From Euglena gracilis (taxonomy: Eukaryota; Euglenida; Euglenophyceae; Euglenales): 64,000 nucleotides of DNA. The notes below the pieces were generated by a model. It was given only the letters and a program-made list of their open reading frames with translations, had not been told where the DNA came from and ran no database searches. The position numbers and the translations under genes are program-made. The stretch covers positions 54,689,341 to 54,753,340 of the forward strand of contig CP154955.1 in assembly GCA_039621445.1 (NCBI GenBank), read 5' to 3'. Within the stretch, counting starts at the first letter, position 1. Every line of letters starts with the position of its first letter. Shown one piece after another: positions 26,532 to 38,653 of this stretch.

Positions 26532-29500
26532 CGCCATGGGGTGGATGCAGATTTTTTTGTCGGGTTGGCGACCAGGGGAGGGTGGGTGAATGGGTCACAG
26601 CACGGACCCCAACCTCCCCCCTGGTTGGGGTCGGGTGGTGTGGGTGCCCCAGGAATTCCACAAATTCGTGCCACGAATAATCACAAATAATCACAAATAA
26701 TCACAAATCACCACGAACAACCACAAATAATTTTTTTTAATGAGATTTTCTCCCATTTATGAATGCGTCCCTCTGAGAATGGCTTTTCTATCAAGGATTA
26801 AGGGCAGGTCCCAACTAAATGCCCCCCGGGGGGGGGGGCATTTAGTTGGACTGTTTAGTTCACTCACCACACAGCAAGCTGGGCCAGAAGCGAAGTTAGC
26901 GCCGGCCATAAACAGACAAGAAGCCTTAGTGCAACTAAGGGGGCCATTTAGTTGGATCAGGGGGTCCAATTTTTTTTGTGCTATTGAAGGAATAGGGTTA
27001 GGGTTAGGAGTTGGGCCCAATTTTAGGCCAATTTGTACACCTGACGCCAATTTATAAGTTAGGCCTAAAGTTAGGCCTAGCTCCTTACCCTAACCTTTTT
27101 CCATCAATGATCCAAAATTTTCCCCCGACCCCCCTGATCCAACTGTATGGGGGGGGGCGTTTAGTTGGGACCTGCCGGATTGAGTTCCCTGAAAAAAGAA
27201 AACCAATATGGACAAGAGATGGCAGCTACTCTCCCCTTTGCCTTTTTCTCTCTCCCATTTCCTGTCCTGCCTCTCTCTCCTCCCTCGCTCCACGCTGCCC
27301 ATCATCATTCTCAGAATCATTGGTCCATCTTCTCCCCTGTTTCATTCTTGATGAAAAAGTCTGTGGGATTGGAGCAGGCATTTGCTTAAGGGATTGCAGT
27401 ACCCCCCGGGGGGGGGAGGGGGGGTCTAGCTAGTCCACTTTTTCCAGTGTCTAGCCGATTGGCTAGCCAGCACCCCCCCCCCCCCGGGGGTCCTTAAGCA
27501 AATGCCTGGATTGGAGAAACAGGTTGGTGCTGCACAAGCTGGCATCCTGCATTGCAGTGCCCTGAGGAGGAGGAGGACAACGTGTGGGCAATGGGTCGTG
27601 ATGATTGAGATGAACTGCTATCCCGAAGAGTCTGCAACAGGGTGGGCCACGGGGACATGTTCGCATGAATGGGGAAAGGCCCCACTATGGGTTTCACGGG
27701 TTTTTTTTTTAAGTCTTGGACCCCCTGGGGGGTCGCCCCAGGGGATATCCTTTTCGGCTCCAAAGGCACCGAAAATTTTTGAAAAGGTACCATTTTTAGC
27801 ATTTTTCGCGATTTTTCGGCCATTTTTGGGGAAAGTGAGTGGTTCCCCCGGGACCCCCCCCCCCCCCAGGGGGTGGGTGGGTGGGGGAGACCCCCCCGGT
27901 CTTAAAAATAACCCCTGATGTGTTCCAGCATGAAGCGCCATAAAGGGAAATCGCCTCACACGGCTCATTTGGGGGGGGGGGGCGGGGTTTTTGAGAAGGC
28001 GCCTGCCTCATTGCCCTGCATGGCCGCAGGGCGGATCGTGGTCGGGCTGCACGGGGGCGTCACGCCCAAGACGGTGGAGAACTTCCGGGCCCTCTGCACC
28101 GGGGAGCGCTCCGCCCCCGGCCAAGCGCCTGTGACATGACAGGGGGCATGACTGGGAATTTCCCTCGATTCCTTGGGTGTGTCAAAGCGCCAAGCATCGT
28201 TGCGGTCACTGATGGTGTGTGCTGACTGACGTTGTCTGGGGGAATCCTCGAATCCCATATGGGTGGTTGGGCAGGTGGGGGTCAACGCCCCACCCCACCC
28301 CCATCCTGGTGGGTGCGGGGGGAGGTGGTCCGACTGCCCCACCAGGCCTTCTTCCCATGTTTCACGGGTCCAATTTTTTTGATCAAAACATTTTCCTTGT
28401 GCGATCCCGTGGTTGGTGGGGGGTGGACCCCCCACTCCAGGCCGTCCCATGCAGATTGGGTCTGAGGGCATACGGGGTTCAGGTGGGGGGTGTCCCCCCT
28501 CACGCCCTCCTCCCCTCCTGGACCAGAGGGTACTGACCAACCCCCCCCCCCCCACCTGCCAAGGGGTCTGGACCGACCCCGGGGGTTCCTGGGACCCCCT
28601 CCCCAAAAGGGTCAACTGGTTTTTCTTCCAGCGCTGAAATTTTGTATTTCAATGCAATTTTTCAATTGCATTGAAAAATGCAATTGTTTTTTGCATTTTT
28701 CAAAAATGCAAAAAACTTTTTGCATTTTTGACAGTTTTCGCCCAAAAACTGTGTCCTAAATGGCATTTTTGGCCGTTTTCAGGGTTCAAAAGTTTTTGGA
28801 CCGGCGCTTTGCGCTAGGCTGAAAATTGGTCACCCAGACCACACCACTGTTTAAGTGGGGGGCCGACCCCACCCCGGGGGAGGGGGGGTGCCTCCCTGGG
28901 CCTAGCCCCCCGGGGGGTCCCCCCAGGGGGGATGGGTATATTATATTTTATACTTTTCGACACCGAAGTCGCGGAAAATTTTTGAAAAGGTACCATTTTC
29001 AGCATTTTTCGTGATTTTTGGCCATTTTTGGGGAACCCGGGACCCCCCTGCCCCCCCCCCCCAGGGGGTGGATGGGTGGGGACCCCCCTCCGGTCTTAAA
29101 AATACCCCTGTTCCGGACCTTTTGGCCGAGACCACCAAATTTGTCCACGTCATTTTTTCATTTTTGCACATTTTTCAAAATGCATATTTTTGCGCGTTTT
29201 TTTTCAAAAAGATGCACATTTTTTGTGTGTTTTTCAGAAGAATCACATTTTTTTTGTGCATCTTCTGATGCGAGTTGCGAATTTTCCAAAACGTTTCATC
29301 TTTGAGCATTTTTTTTCAAACAATACGCATTTGTGCCGCATTTTGTGCCGCATGATATTCGAATTCCTTTTTCACAGTCTGCCAATTTTTTCCAAACGTT
29401 CCTCACAATAAATCCTGCCAAATCTTTCTGGGCCGATTTGGCAATGACCCCCCCCCCCGTAACACCCTGGACCCCCCCCCCCACCTGGTCTGGGGTTCTG

Positions 29501-30286
29501 GGGTCTGGGGTGCTTGCCCCTGACCAGCCGCTGCACTACCGCGGCTCGAAGATCCACCGCGCCATCCCCGGCTTCATGATCCAGGTGTGCCGCAGTGCAA
29601 CACCACTCCCCTTTTCGGACTGCAACTTTTGTCACGTAAGTGGTCGTTGGAAACGGGGTGTGGTCATCACAGTATTTATTCTTTTGTCAGGCCCACCGAA
29701 AAAAGTTCAGGGCTTAGGAGAAAAAAGTGCACATCCCAGCCAGGGGTTTTTTTTAGTCGTGGACCCCCGGGGGGGGGAGGGGGGGTAGGGTGGGTGGGTC
29801 CGGCCGAGCCCCCCCCTGGGTCCCCCCGGAGGGGGGTGGGATATACTTTTCGGCGCCGAAGGCGCCGAAAAAATGCTATTTTTAGCATTTTTCGGATTTT
29901 TTTGGCCATTTTTTGTGGGTCCCCCGGGACCCCCCCCCCCCCCCGGGGGCCCCCCCAGGGGGGGGGGGGGTGGGGGGGGCCCCCCGGTCTTAAAAAAAAC
30001 CCTGATCCCAGCGAAAAATGTGCAGGGCCTAGCAATAAAAGTACAGGGCCCAGTCACAAAAAATCCAGGGCACAAGTGAAAAAGTTTGGATTTTGTTTTT
30101 TGCGTCTCGAGTGGCATTTCCCATTTTCAACTCAGAAATGCTGGCTTCAGTTCAAAAGGCGTGCGGACATGTGTTGGACTCTTTTTCTCCACCCACTATA
30201 AAACAATACCCTGCCACATGGAAGGAAAAGGCTTGCTTTGCAGCTTGGAAGGAATAGGCTTGCTTTCTTTTTTTTTTTTTTTTTTT

Positions 30287-30319
<33 letters not shown>

Positions 30320-30537
30320 ATTTTTTTTTTTTTTTTTTTTTAAATTTTTTTTTTTTTTTTTTTTTTTTTTATTCTTTTTTTTTTTTTTTTTTTTACGTTC
30401 TGTGAACCCAACTGGACACAATAGGCAGCAAAAGGAAAAGAGGCCGCTGCTGTTGTTTTGTTCATGGTTGGGGCACCCACCCACCCACCCACCCACCCAC
30501 ACACACACACACACACCCCCACACCCACACACACACA

Positions 30538-30612
<75 letters not shown>

Positions 30613-31027
30613 CACAACACACATCACAAACCCACAACACACACACACACACACACATGCACACACAAAATTGTGTAAGTGATTGCTTCAACCTTCGCAT
30701 GTAAGAGACAGAAACCAAGGGGGCAGTCTGGTGAATTTTTTTTGCACAACTTGCGGAAAAAAGTTGGGGAATGACTGCAAACACCCAGCGGGCTGAAATG
30801 CATCACAGGAACGCTCTGCCCGCGTGGCCCAAGACCTCGTTTGTGCACTGCCACTTTGATTTGTGCGGACCTCAACCTTTTTGTGTGGGCACCACAGTTT
30901 ATGACCCAAAGGCAGGCGAGGAAACCACCTAATAGGCCCACCAAGGCCCACACACACCCACACACACCACACACATATGCACCCCCCAACACACGCACCA
31001 ACCCACCCACCCACACACAACACACAC

Positions 31028-31125
<98 letters not shown>

Positions 31126-32453
31126 ACGCATCACAAACCCACAACACACGCACACACACCCGCACACACGACACACAACACACAACACAACACAACACGA
31201 CACGACACGCACGCACGCACGCACGCACGCACGCACACACGCACGCACGAATGCATGCACGCCCGCACATAAACAGGGACAGGATTCTGAATTCTCCCCA
31301 GGGTGGCGACTTCCTGAAGGGGGACGGCACCGGCAGCGCCAGCATCTACGGCCCCAAGTTCGCCGACGAGAATTTCAACCTGAACCACGACGCCCCCGGC
31401 ACCCTCAGCATGGCCAACGCAGGCAGGTTGGCCTGTCCAGGGCTGTCCCGAAAACCCTGCGGGTGTTGGGTTGGGGGAATCAACCCCCAATGCCACCCTA
31501 GTCAGTGGGGGGTCCACCCCCCCCCCCACCCGCCCAACCCACCACCCGCATTTCCCGTCTTTCCCGTATTTCCCGTGTTTCCTGTATTTCCCGTATTTCC
31601 CGTGTTTCCTGTATTTCCCGTATTTCCCGAGGTGCCGATTTTGTCACGGTTTTCCGTGCACAGTGTCATGGTGGGTCGACCCCCCCCCCAACAGGCCTTC
31701 CTGTGCAGCCCTGGGCAACCCCCCCAACCATTGCGTTGAGGGTTGGTGGTAGGGGGTCCGGACCCCCCCACCCTAGATGTTGGGAGGGGGTGTCCAGACC
31801 CCCCCCTCCTTGCCAGGCTCCAAGGATACAAAAAAATTTCTTCTGGCGCTGTGCGCCAGAAAATGATCAAAACAAACGTTTTCCTCCTCACTTTTGAGCA
31901 TATTTCTTTTTTTTTTGATGTTTTGAGGTTTTACACATAAAAAATGTTCAAAAATTTATATTTGATTCATTTTCAAAAAAGGGGGTTTAGATAATTTTGG
32001 CCTCATTTCCAGCCCTTTGCCCGTCCACAAAACCGAAAAAAATGAACCCCAAAATTGAAACCCAAAAGTGGTCCCCCTCCGAGCCCCCCACCCGGGGGGG
32101 GGGTCCCCCCATGAGTGGGTAGGTGGGTGTGGACCCCCCCTCCACCCTAAAATAAACCCATGGTATCCACCCACAAAGCTCGAGGGGTGAATGAAAATTT
32201 TCGGAACTGAATTTTCAACGTCACAAGTGCCTTATTTTGGATCTTTTGGGAAGTTTTCAGAAGCTTCACCGTGGTGTCATGGTGTCGTGCCCTCATAGTC
32301 GCTGCCCAGTAGTTTTTTATATTTGTGCATGGTACATATACTTCGCACATGTATACATGCAGTTTATGTGTAATATATTTACATTTATAATGAATATAAT
32401 GCACATATAATTCCATGTTTATATTATAATATATTATAACACCACCACCACCA

Positions 32454-32485
<32 letters not shown>

Positions 32486-32572
32486 ACCACCACCACCACC
32501 ACCACCACCAACACCAACACCAACACCAACACCAACACCAACACCAACAGCAACACCAACAGCAACAACAGC

Positions 32573-32614
<42 letters not shown>

Positions 32615-34584
32615 ATCATAATCATAATCATAATCATAATCATCAGCATAATGATCATCATGATAATTTTGATGATGATGATGATGACGATGGTGATCAG
32701 GCATTATTTTTTTTTAAGGTGAAATTTCTCAAATTTTTTAAGGCGTTTTTAAAGGTTTTTTAAGGTTTTTTAAGGTTTTTTGAAGATTTTGAAAATTTTT
32801 TAAGGTTTCTTTAAGGCATGTTTTTCCTCAGGTAAAATGTCAGACCCCGAAGATGGCCCGATGCCTTCAGACTCCGCTGTGGCTTCGGAACGCCCAAGGA
32901 AGAAGCCTAGGGCGAAGCATGGGGATCAGGGCGGTCCCTGAGGGACAGTTATTGTCAACAGGCAAGCAAATGTCCTGAATAGGGTCCGAAATTGAAAGTA
33001 ATTGCAATGAGAAAAATGGATGGTTTCGAGGTTGACGCACTCAGTATCCCATGCAACAAGGGGTTGAGCAATGTGTATGGCGGCACACTGCCAGGGCGGT
33101 CCATAAGGGACGGGTTTTTTTTTTTTTAGTTAAGGACTGCCCTTTAAGGACCCCCCAGGGCAGTTTTGGACCCGAAAAATTTTTCCGGCGCCTTCTGCGC
33201 CGGGTGTTTTTTTGACCCATTTTGGGACCCATATGCAGGCATCCATAGCTTAAATGGCCTTAAATGGCTTTAAATGGCCTAAAATGGCCTTAAATGGCCT
33301 AAAATGGCCTAAAATGGCCTAAAATGGCCCTAAATGGCCTAAAATGGCGTTAAATCGCCTAAAATGGCCTTAAATGGCCTTAAATGGCTTTAAATGGCCT
33401 AAAATGGCCTTAAATGGCCTAAAATGGCCTAAAATGGCCCTAAATGGCCTAAAATGGCCTTAAATGGCTTTAAATGGCCTAAAATGGCCTTAAATGGCTT
33501 TAAATGGCCTAAAATGGTCTAAAATGGCCCTAAATGGCCTTAAATGGCCTAAATGGCCTAAAATGGCCTAAAATGGCCTAAAATGGCCTTAAATGGCCTA
33601 AAATGGCCTTAAATGGCCTAAAATGGCCTTAAATGGCTTTAAAATGGCCTAAAATGGCCTTAAATGGCCTAAAATGGCCTTAAATGGCCTAAAATGGCCT
33701 AAATGGCCTAAAGTGGCCTAAAATGGCTAAAAATGAGGAAATTTTGGGGTTGACCATAGGTGCTTGCCAAGGTTGACTGCTTGTTTTTTTTTGAAACAAA
33801 AAAATGTTTTGTTGAAACAAAAAACACATGTTTTTTTAAAAAAACTCGTTTTTTTAAAAAAAACCACAACAAAAAAACGTCACTTTTTGATGACACAAAA
33901 AATGACTTCAGAACTTTTTCCTCAAAAAATGGCCTAAAACTACCAAATATAACCCTGAAATCTTTGAGATTTTTCTGTAAAAAAAATGTGATTTTCTATT
34001 AAAAAATCACCAATTTTTTCGGCTTCCAATTTTGTCGGTTCTAAATATATCTAGCCCTAATTTTTTCCCCCCTGTATTTTGGGTTCATTTTTCAAAAAAA
34101 ATTTCAAAATTTTTCAGCCCAAATCCCTTGTTTTCCCGAAATTGGTGAAAATGCTGCCCAAAATGTTGCCCAACCCCCCCCAAACCCCATTTTTTTCAGA
34201 CCTTCAAAAAATTTCAACACTTCTCAAAATTTTGATTTTGAGAGATTGGGCACTGCATGGGCATGCGTTTGGTTTTGCTCACATGAAAAAGTTTGATTAT
34301 TTTCTCGGTGTTCATGAGGCTATCCGGTGTTCACAACCGCTTCTGCATTGACTGGCTTTATGTCTGCCATTATTTGTTTTGTGCAGAAAAAATTTCCTCA
34401 GGGAGAATTTTTAAGGTTTTTTAAGGTCATCACAGGCAAAAAAAACTTCCCCGGGGTGATTTTTTTAAGGTTTTTTAAGGTTTTTTAAGGTTTTTTAAGG
34501 CATTTTGGCAAAAAAAATTCTTAAGGTTTTTTAAGGTTTTTTAAGGTTTTTTAAGGCGCCTTAAAAAATAATAATGCCTGATGG

Positions 34585-34647
<63 letters not shown>

Positions 34648-35508
34648 CGATGATGATGGTGAATGACAATATATTATTATAATATATATTATTGATGTAT
34701 TACTTATCTTTATTTATCTTTATTCATTTATGCTGGTTTATGTATACCCACTCCCAACCGCAGGAACACAAACGGCAGCCAGTTCTTCATTTGCACCGCA
34801 GCGACGCCATGGCTGGTGTGGTCTGTGTGTGAGTGTCCTGCACATGGGGGATTCGGAGGTGGCTTTCATTTTCCAGCGAATAGACAGTTCTCTCAGTTCC
34901 CACGTTGGTAACGTGACTCTCTGCCCTCGAGAGTGCAAGCAATAATTTCCTCCCTGATGCATTGCATCAGCCTCAATGTGTTTCTTTGCTCTGAATCGAC
35001 TGCAAAAACCCACCCCAACAAATCAAGGCCCCCCATTGCTAATGTGTTTTTATGTATCGATGATTTTTTTTTGAGTTTGCGTATTACGTTGTGTTGTGTT
35101 GCATTTTGTCGTTTTGGTGTTTCGTGTCATTTCGAGTCATGTCCTGTTCTGTCATGTCGTGCTCTGTGCCTGTGCCCATGCAGCGCAAACAAAGACAACA
35201 TCAATTTTGCTGGGTCCCAGTGCATTATTCACAACGGTACATACAGCATAGCCACAGGCACTCACATGTACACACACACACACACACACCACAACACAGA
35301 GACACATGCATGCACGTATGTGCGATGCAAATATGCAGGCACATACACACCCACACATCCACATGACACACATCCGCATGCCACACAACACACATATGTG
35401 CACACCCACCCACCCAGCCATACACACGCACCACACACTACGCACGCACACACAACGCACCCACACAACACACACTACGCGTGTGCACACACAACACACA
35501 CACAACAC

Positions 35509-35545
<37 letters not shown>

Positions 35546-37003
35546 CGTTCCGTCGTAGAATGGGAAGCACGTTGTGTTCGGACGTGTGCTGGAGGGTATG
35601 GACGTGGTGCGCCGGATCGAAGCTGCAGGTGGCGTCGTGTTTGCACTGTCCCTCCCCCACTAGTGATATTTCCCATTATTTTTTTTCTCGGATGAAAAGC
35701 ATCCTGTGATTTAGCAGGCATGTTTTTTTTGGACAGGTATTTGCAAATGTGTACAGAAACCGCTGTGTCGGTGGAAAAAATATGGAGCCTAGGCACCAAT
35801 TTCTCGTTTTTGTTGACAGTCAAGTTCCTCTGACGTGCAGAAAATGCCAGCCCTGTCCAATCAACCGTGTTGTCTTTTCACATTGGTCAAATTCTTTTCT
35901 TCCCCTTCTTCTTCTTCTTCTTATGTGAAATCCAACAAGAATCGATTATTCAAGGATAATTTCCTTGATTTGGTGCTTTGTGTTTTCATTTGGCTCACTG
36001 ACTTGTCATAGTGCCCTGTGGCCTCGCATTTTCCCCCCTTCCCTGTCACTCTTCTTCCAAGTTGTGATTGGTGGGATTTCAGGTGGGACACAATTACCTG
36101 TCCGAATTGTTGGTCATTTATTCCGAGCATTTTTTGGGGGGGGGAAACCACGCTTCTTTTAAAGGACGGTGGCACCCCCGGAATGCAACAGGTCAACAGG
36201 GGGGGTTGGGGCATTTTTGACAGTGAATCACCTCCCCTTTCCCAGGTCGATTTTTTTCGTGGTCGATGATTCTCATGTGAAATTTCTTTTTACAAAGTGC
36301 CTGGGTGTGTGGTTGACCACCTCCCCAACCCGCTCCCCCAAAGCCCTACACCACCCCCACCATCCGGTTTGGGAGACAGTTTTTGGGTGTGCCAGGATGC
36401 CCTTCGGTGTCAGGGATCGGACCCAACCGGAAACCAACGCTCGTCTTTTGGGACGTTTGGGAGAGGGGATGCAGGAAAGTACCCCCAAAACCCCCAATGC
36501 CCCACAAGGTTGTTAAACGGAATCCTCCATGTGACTTCAAGAATCATGGCTGGTGGTGATGTTGCAGGAATTCAGAAAGTCAACAGCATATTTCCGAGGT
36601 TTTTTTTCTGGGAAAGCTCTTTTCAAAAAAAAATTGAAGTTGCAGCACGGCAGCAAAAATTTTGATCCTGTTTTTTTGGACCCAACGTTCCACGAGTTCA
36701 CACATGTGCGCGATATTCCCTACGTGACGGGTTGGATTTCCCCAAAACTTGCAGAAGGTTTAGCCTGCATCTTGTGGGCTGCCCACATCCTCGTAGTAGT
36801 CGTTTTCTGCACCTGTTGTGGAGCATCCTACTCAGGGTTTTTTTTTAGTCGTGGGTAAGTGGGTGCCCCCCCCCCCCGGTCCTAAAAAAACCCCTGATCC
36901 TACTCCACCACTGCCACCCCCCCACCCCTCTACTGTGCCTGCAGGCAGCGACAGCGGGACGATGCAGCAGCCGGTAGTCATTCGGGACTGCGGGGTCTTG
37001 TGA
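26292..37003 (+). CDS. Cyclophilin-type peptidyl-prolyl cis-trans isomerase
   Basis: Seven exons join in phase: 26292-26395, 28030-28130, 29528-29584, 31302-31426, 34764-34815, 35559-35628 and 36945-37003. All introns within this set are GT-AG, 0.74-3.3 kb. The product has at least 188 residues. Diagnostic segments are [72 protein letters not shown] and VVIRDCGVL. The catalytic residues expected from human CypA are present: Arg and Phe/Gln in [10 protein letters not shown], Phe in SQFFICT, Trp in TPWL and His in GKHVVFG. It should catalyse prolyl isomerisation and is probably cyclosporin-sensitive by family. An N-terminal extension ([14 protein letters not shown]) precedes the domain. No ATG lies in the first listed exon, so an upstream start exon is missing; ATG at 26233 is one option, requiring a 43-nt intron. 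Introns host at least five small transposable elements. Confidence 0.93.
26396..26530. repeat. (GT)n directly at the 5' splice site of cyclophilin intron 1
   Basis: The donor GCAG|GTGTGT is the first unit of a (GT)n run with a GCGTGC-rich centre, so the splice donor is part of the microsatellite. Confidence 0.9.
26803..27176. mobile_element. hAT-like MITE (GGCAGGTCCCAACTAAA family) with TTAGGG core
   Basis: The left end GGCAGGTCCCAACTAAATGC and right end GCGTTTAGTTGGGACCTGCC are inverted repeats. The flanks GGATTAAG (26795-26802) and GGATTGAG (27177-27184) match at 7 of 8. The interior repeats the CCATTTAGTTGGATC motif and carries AATAGGGTTAGGGTTAGG plus TTAGGCCTAA blocks. It lies in cyclophilin intron 1 and has no ORF. 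Confidence 0.68.
27375..27508. mobile_element. hAT-like MITE, 134 bp, perfect TSD
   Basis: The perfect 17-bp inverted repeats CAGGCATTTGCTTAAGG / CCTTAAGCAAATGCCTG are bordered by identical 8-mers GATTGGAG (27367-27374 and 27509-27516). The interior is C/G-runs and CTAGCTAGTCC / GGCTAGCCAG. It is the best-preserved short copy of this family here and lies in cyclophilin intron 1. Confidence 0.9.
27695..27917. mobile_element. hAT-like MITE, GGTCTTAAAAA...CCCCTG family
   Basis: The left end CACGGGTTTTTTTTTTAAGT and right end GGTCTTAAAAATAACCCCTG are inverted repeats. The flanks ATGGGTTT and ATGTGTTC match at 6 of 8. The interior has the family signature GAAAAGGTACCATTTTTAGC. Cyclophilin intron 1. 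Confidence 0.55.
28560..29110. mobile_element. Degenerate MITEs in cyclophilin intron 2
   Basis: 28905-29110 repeats the CCCCCCGGGGGG, GAAAAGGTACCATTTTCAGC and GGTCTTAAAAATACCCCTG signature of the copies at 27695 and 29741. 28600-28830 contains a related GCGCTTTGCGC hairpin segment. Termini and duplications are not clean. Confidence 0.4.
29741..30004. mobile_element. hAT-like MITE, 264 bp, perfect TSD
   Basis: It begins CAGGGGTTTTTTTTAGTCGT and ends GGTCTTAAAAAAAACCCTG, with identical 8-mers ATCCCAGC on both sides (29733-29740 and 30005-30012). The interior has CGGCGCCGAAGGCGCCG and C/G-runs. It lies in cyclophilin intron 3. Confidence 0.88.
30270..30395 (+). repeat. T homopolymer-rich run
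   Basis: About 125 bp, nearly all T, in cyclophilin intron 3. Confidence 0.95.
30475..30660. repeat. (CCCA)n/(CA)n microsatellite
   Basis: CCCA units followed by a long CA run in cyclophilin intron 3. Confidence 0.95.
31020..31255. repeat. (CA)n then (CACG)n microsatellite
   Basis: A long CA run, ACAACA variants and (GCAC)n, ending about 45 bp before the acceptor of the 31302 exon. Confidence 0.95.
32434..32700. repeat. Compound trinucleotide array
   Basis: (CCA)n, (CCG)n, (CCA)n, (CCAACA)n, (CAA)n, (AATCAT)n and (GAT)n succeed each other in cyclophilin intron 4. The homopolymeric amino-acid frames on the minus strand are artefacts of this. Confidence 0.93.
33243..33735. repeat. TTAAATGGCC tandem satellite
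   Basis: About 49 consecutive 10-bp units of AAATGGCCTA / AAATGGCCTT with few variants (GGCTT, GGCGT, 9- and 11-bp slips). It lies in cyclophilin intron 4. Confidence 0.93.
34405..34560. repeat. TTTTTTAAGG tandem repeats
   Basis: AAGGTTTTTT units occur in three clusters here and again at 32715-32820, flanking the satellite region on both sides. The repeat is immediately followed by (GAT)n at 34578-34660. Confidence 0.85.
34578..34660. repeat. (GAT)n
   Basis: About 27 GAT/GATGAC units in cyclophilin intron 4, about 100 bp before the 34764 exon. Confidence 0.95.
35265..35545. repeat. CA-rich microsatellite upstream of cyclophilin exon 6
   Basis: Degenerate then pure (CA)n ends about 15 bp before the acceptor CGTCGTAG of the 35559 exon, leaving almost no room for a polypyrimidine tract. 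Confidence 0.92.
36833..36896. mobile_element. 64-bp hAT-like MITE, perfect TSD
   Basis: CAGGGTTTTTTTTTAGTCGT at the left and GGTCCTAAAAAAACCCCTG at the right are inverted repeats. Identical 8-mers ATCCTACT flank it (36825-36832 and 36897-36904). It is essentially two termini joined by a C-run, in the last cyclophilin intron, and ends 48 bp before the final exon. Confidence 0.88.
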
Positions 37004-37099
37004 CCCCACACCAGAAACTGAAACTACCTCTCCATCAGGAGCAGACACACGGAAACACGTTCCGCGCTCCCAAAACCACCCATCTCCCACTCGCCACAC

Positions 37100-37282
37100 T
37101 CATGTACGCGTGCGCGCGCACACACACAACACACACACACGCGCGCGCGTGCACACACACACACGCACACGCGCGCGCGCACACACACACACACACACCA
37201 CGCACACACACACACCTACACCCCCCACCCACCCACAAACACACACACACACACACACACCTACACCCCCCACCCACCCACA

Positions 37283-37376
<94 letters not shown>

Positions 37377-37385
37377 GCGCGCGCA
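37100..37385. repeat. CA/GCGC/GA microsatellite downstream of the cyclophilin stop
   Basis: (CA)n with CGCGCG blocks, a repeated CACCTACACCCCCCACCCAC unit, and a terminal (GA)n. It begins about 100 bp after the stop and is probably 3' UTR or spacer. Confidence 0.92.
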
Positions 37386-38645
37386 CACAACCACTCACTC
37401 ACCCATGCCATATCCTCACCGGCATTCCACATGCTACCTGCTTCCCACCGTCGCTTTCCACCCAAGTAATACTCTCGCCGCACCAACCCCAGAGGAAGAA
37501 CTCATTCTGCTGGGGCTGGATGGCTGACATTTGTTCCCTCTGCCCCCGCCCCTTCCGTCATGCCATCTGTCCCCTGGCATTTAAGTATCAGAAATTTGAA
37601 TGAATTAGGACGTGGGCTTGATTGAACTGCCAACCAACATAAAATTGGCAGAACATTGGGGGGCCGTTACACATAAAAATAGGGGGAGAGAGCTACATTC
37701 ATTCGTGATGTTATCAGATGTGTTTTCTGTGCTGAAGGTCTGATGAAAAAAATGCCCACCTGTTATCCATCGGATCATGGCAACCCCCTGACAACCCTGA
37801 TCCCCCATTTGTTGCAAATTCTGGGATTCCCTCGAGAGTCGGATAAGTGCCCGACAGGATTTTCAGGGGGGATCATTGGGAATATCGTCAGGCATGTGTA
37901 CAGCTGCTTCGCCGTCACATTTTCCACAATGGCTCGGTAGCAAAGTTCATTTATGAAATTTCAAGTCCAGGACACTCTCAAAACAATATGATTGTCGTAG
38001 TTTTGGATTTTTTTTCACTGATTCCAAAAACGGTCATGTTTCAGCCCGTAAAATTTGCAGGGGAAGATCGCGACACCCGGTATCTTTCACCAGAGTCAGC
38101 CCCCGAATAAAAAATACCCAATGATTGGGGCTCTTTTTCCAGCACACAGCTCCAAATTTTTGGAGGGGAAGCCCCCTGTCAACCACGCTTTTCAGAGTCA
38201 TTTTCTAAGACATTTTTTTCCAAATAAAAGTACATGCTTCGCATCAGTAATTTTTAATTCAAACCAGCTGCACTACAGGTGCACCAACAGGTAGGGTGCT
38301 GGATTTGTGTGATGCCTTCATTCATCCAAAGATGACGCCCTTCCCCACAATTGTTGGTTTGTATTGGAACATTTTCGTTTTCAGGTTGCTGGGCATGTTG
38401 CATGCTTTTTACCGCTTTCAAGCCTTTGGGATCGCCTGAGAGATTGGCCGTTTCTGGGGAGGTGCTTGACGACCTTGATCGGAGGGTTCTTGCAAATCAT
38501 GCATTTCAAATGAAATATTCCCTGTATTGAAATACTTCAAGGTCTGTTTAAAATCGTTTCACGCATTTTTTTGTTTCTGCCATCCTCTCATGTCGTCGCT
38601 TGAGATGTGTCCGACCCCCCCCACACTGACCGGGTTTTGCCTCCC
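37386..38645. other. Spacer without recognisable gene
   Basis: Moderate complexity, no G/C-ending exon block and no strong inverted repeat. A polyadenylation or promoter signal could not be singled out. Confidence 0.4.
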
Positions 38646-38653
38646 CTGGGGAC

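Noticed and set aside
32147-32704. Minus-strand ORF with poly-Gly, Val and Asp runs
   Set aside because: Translation of the compound trinucleotide array at 32434-32700.
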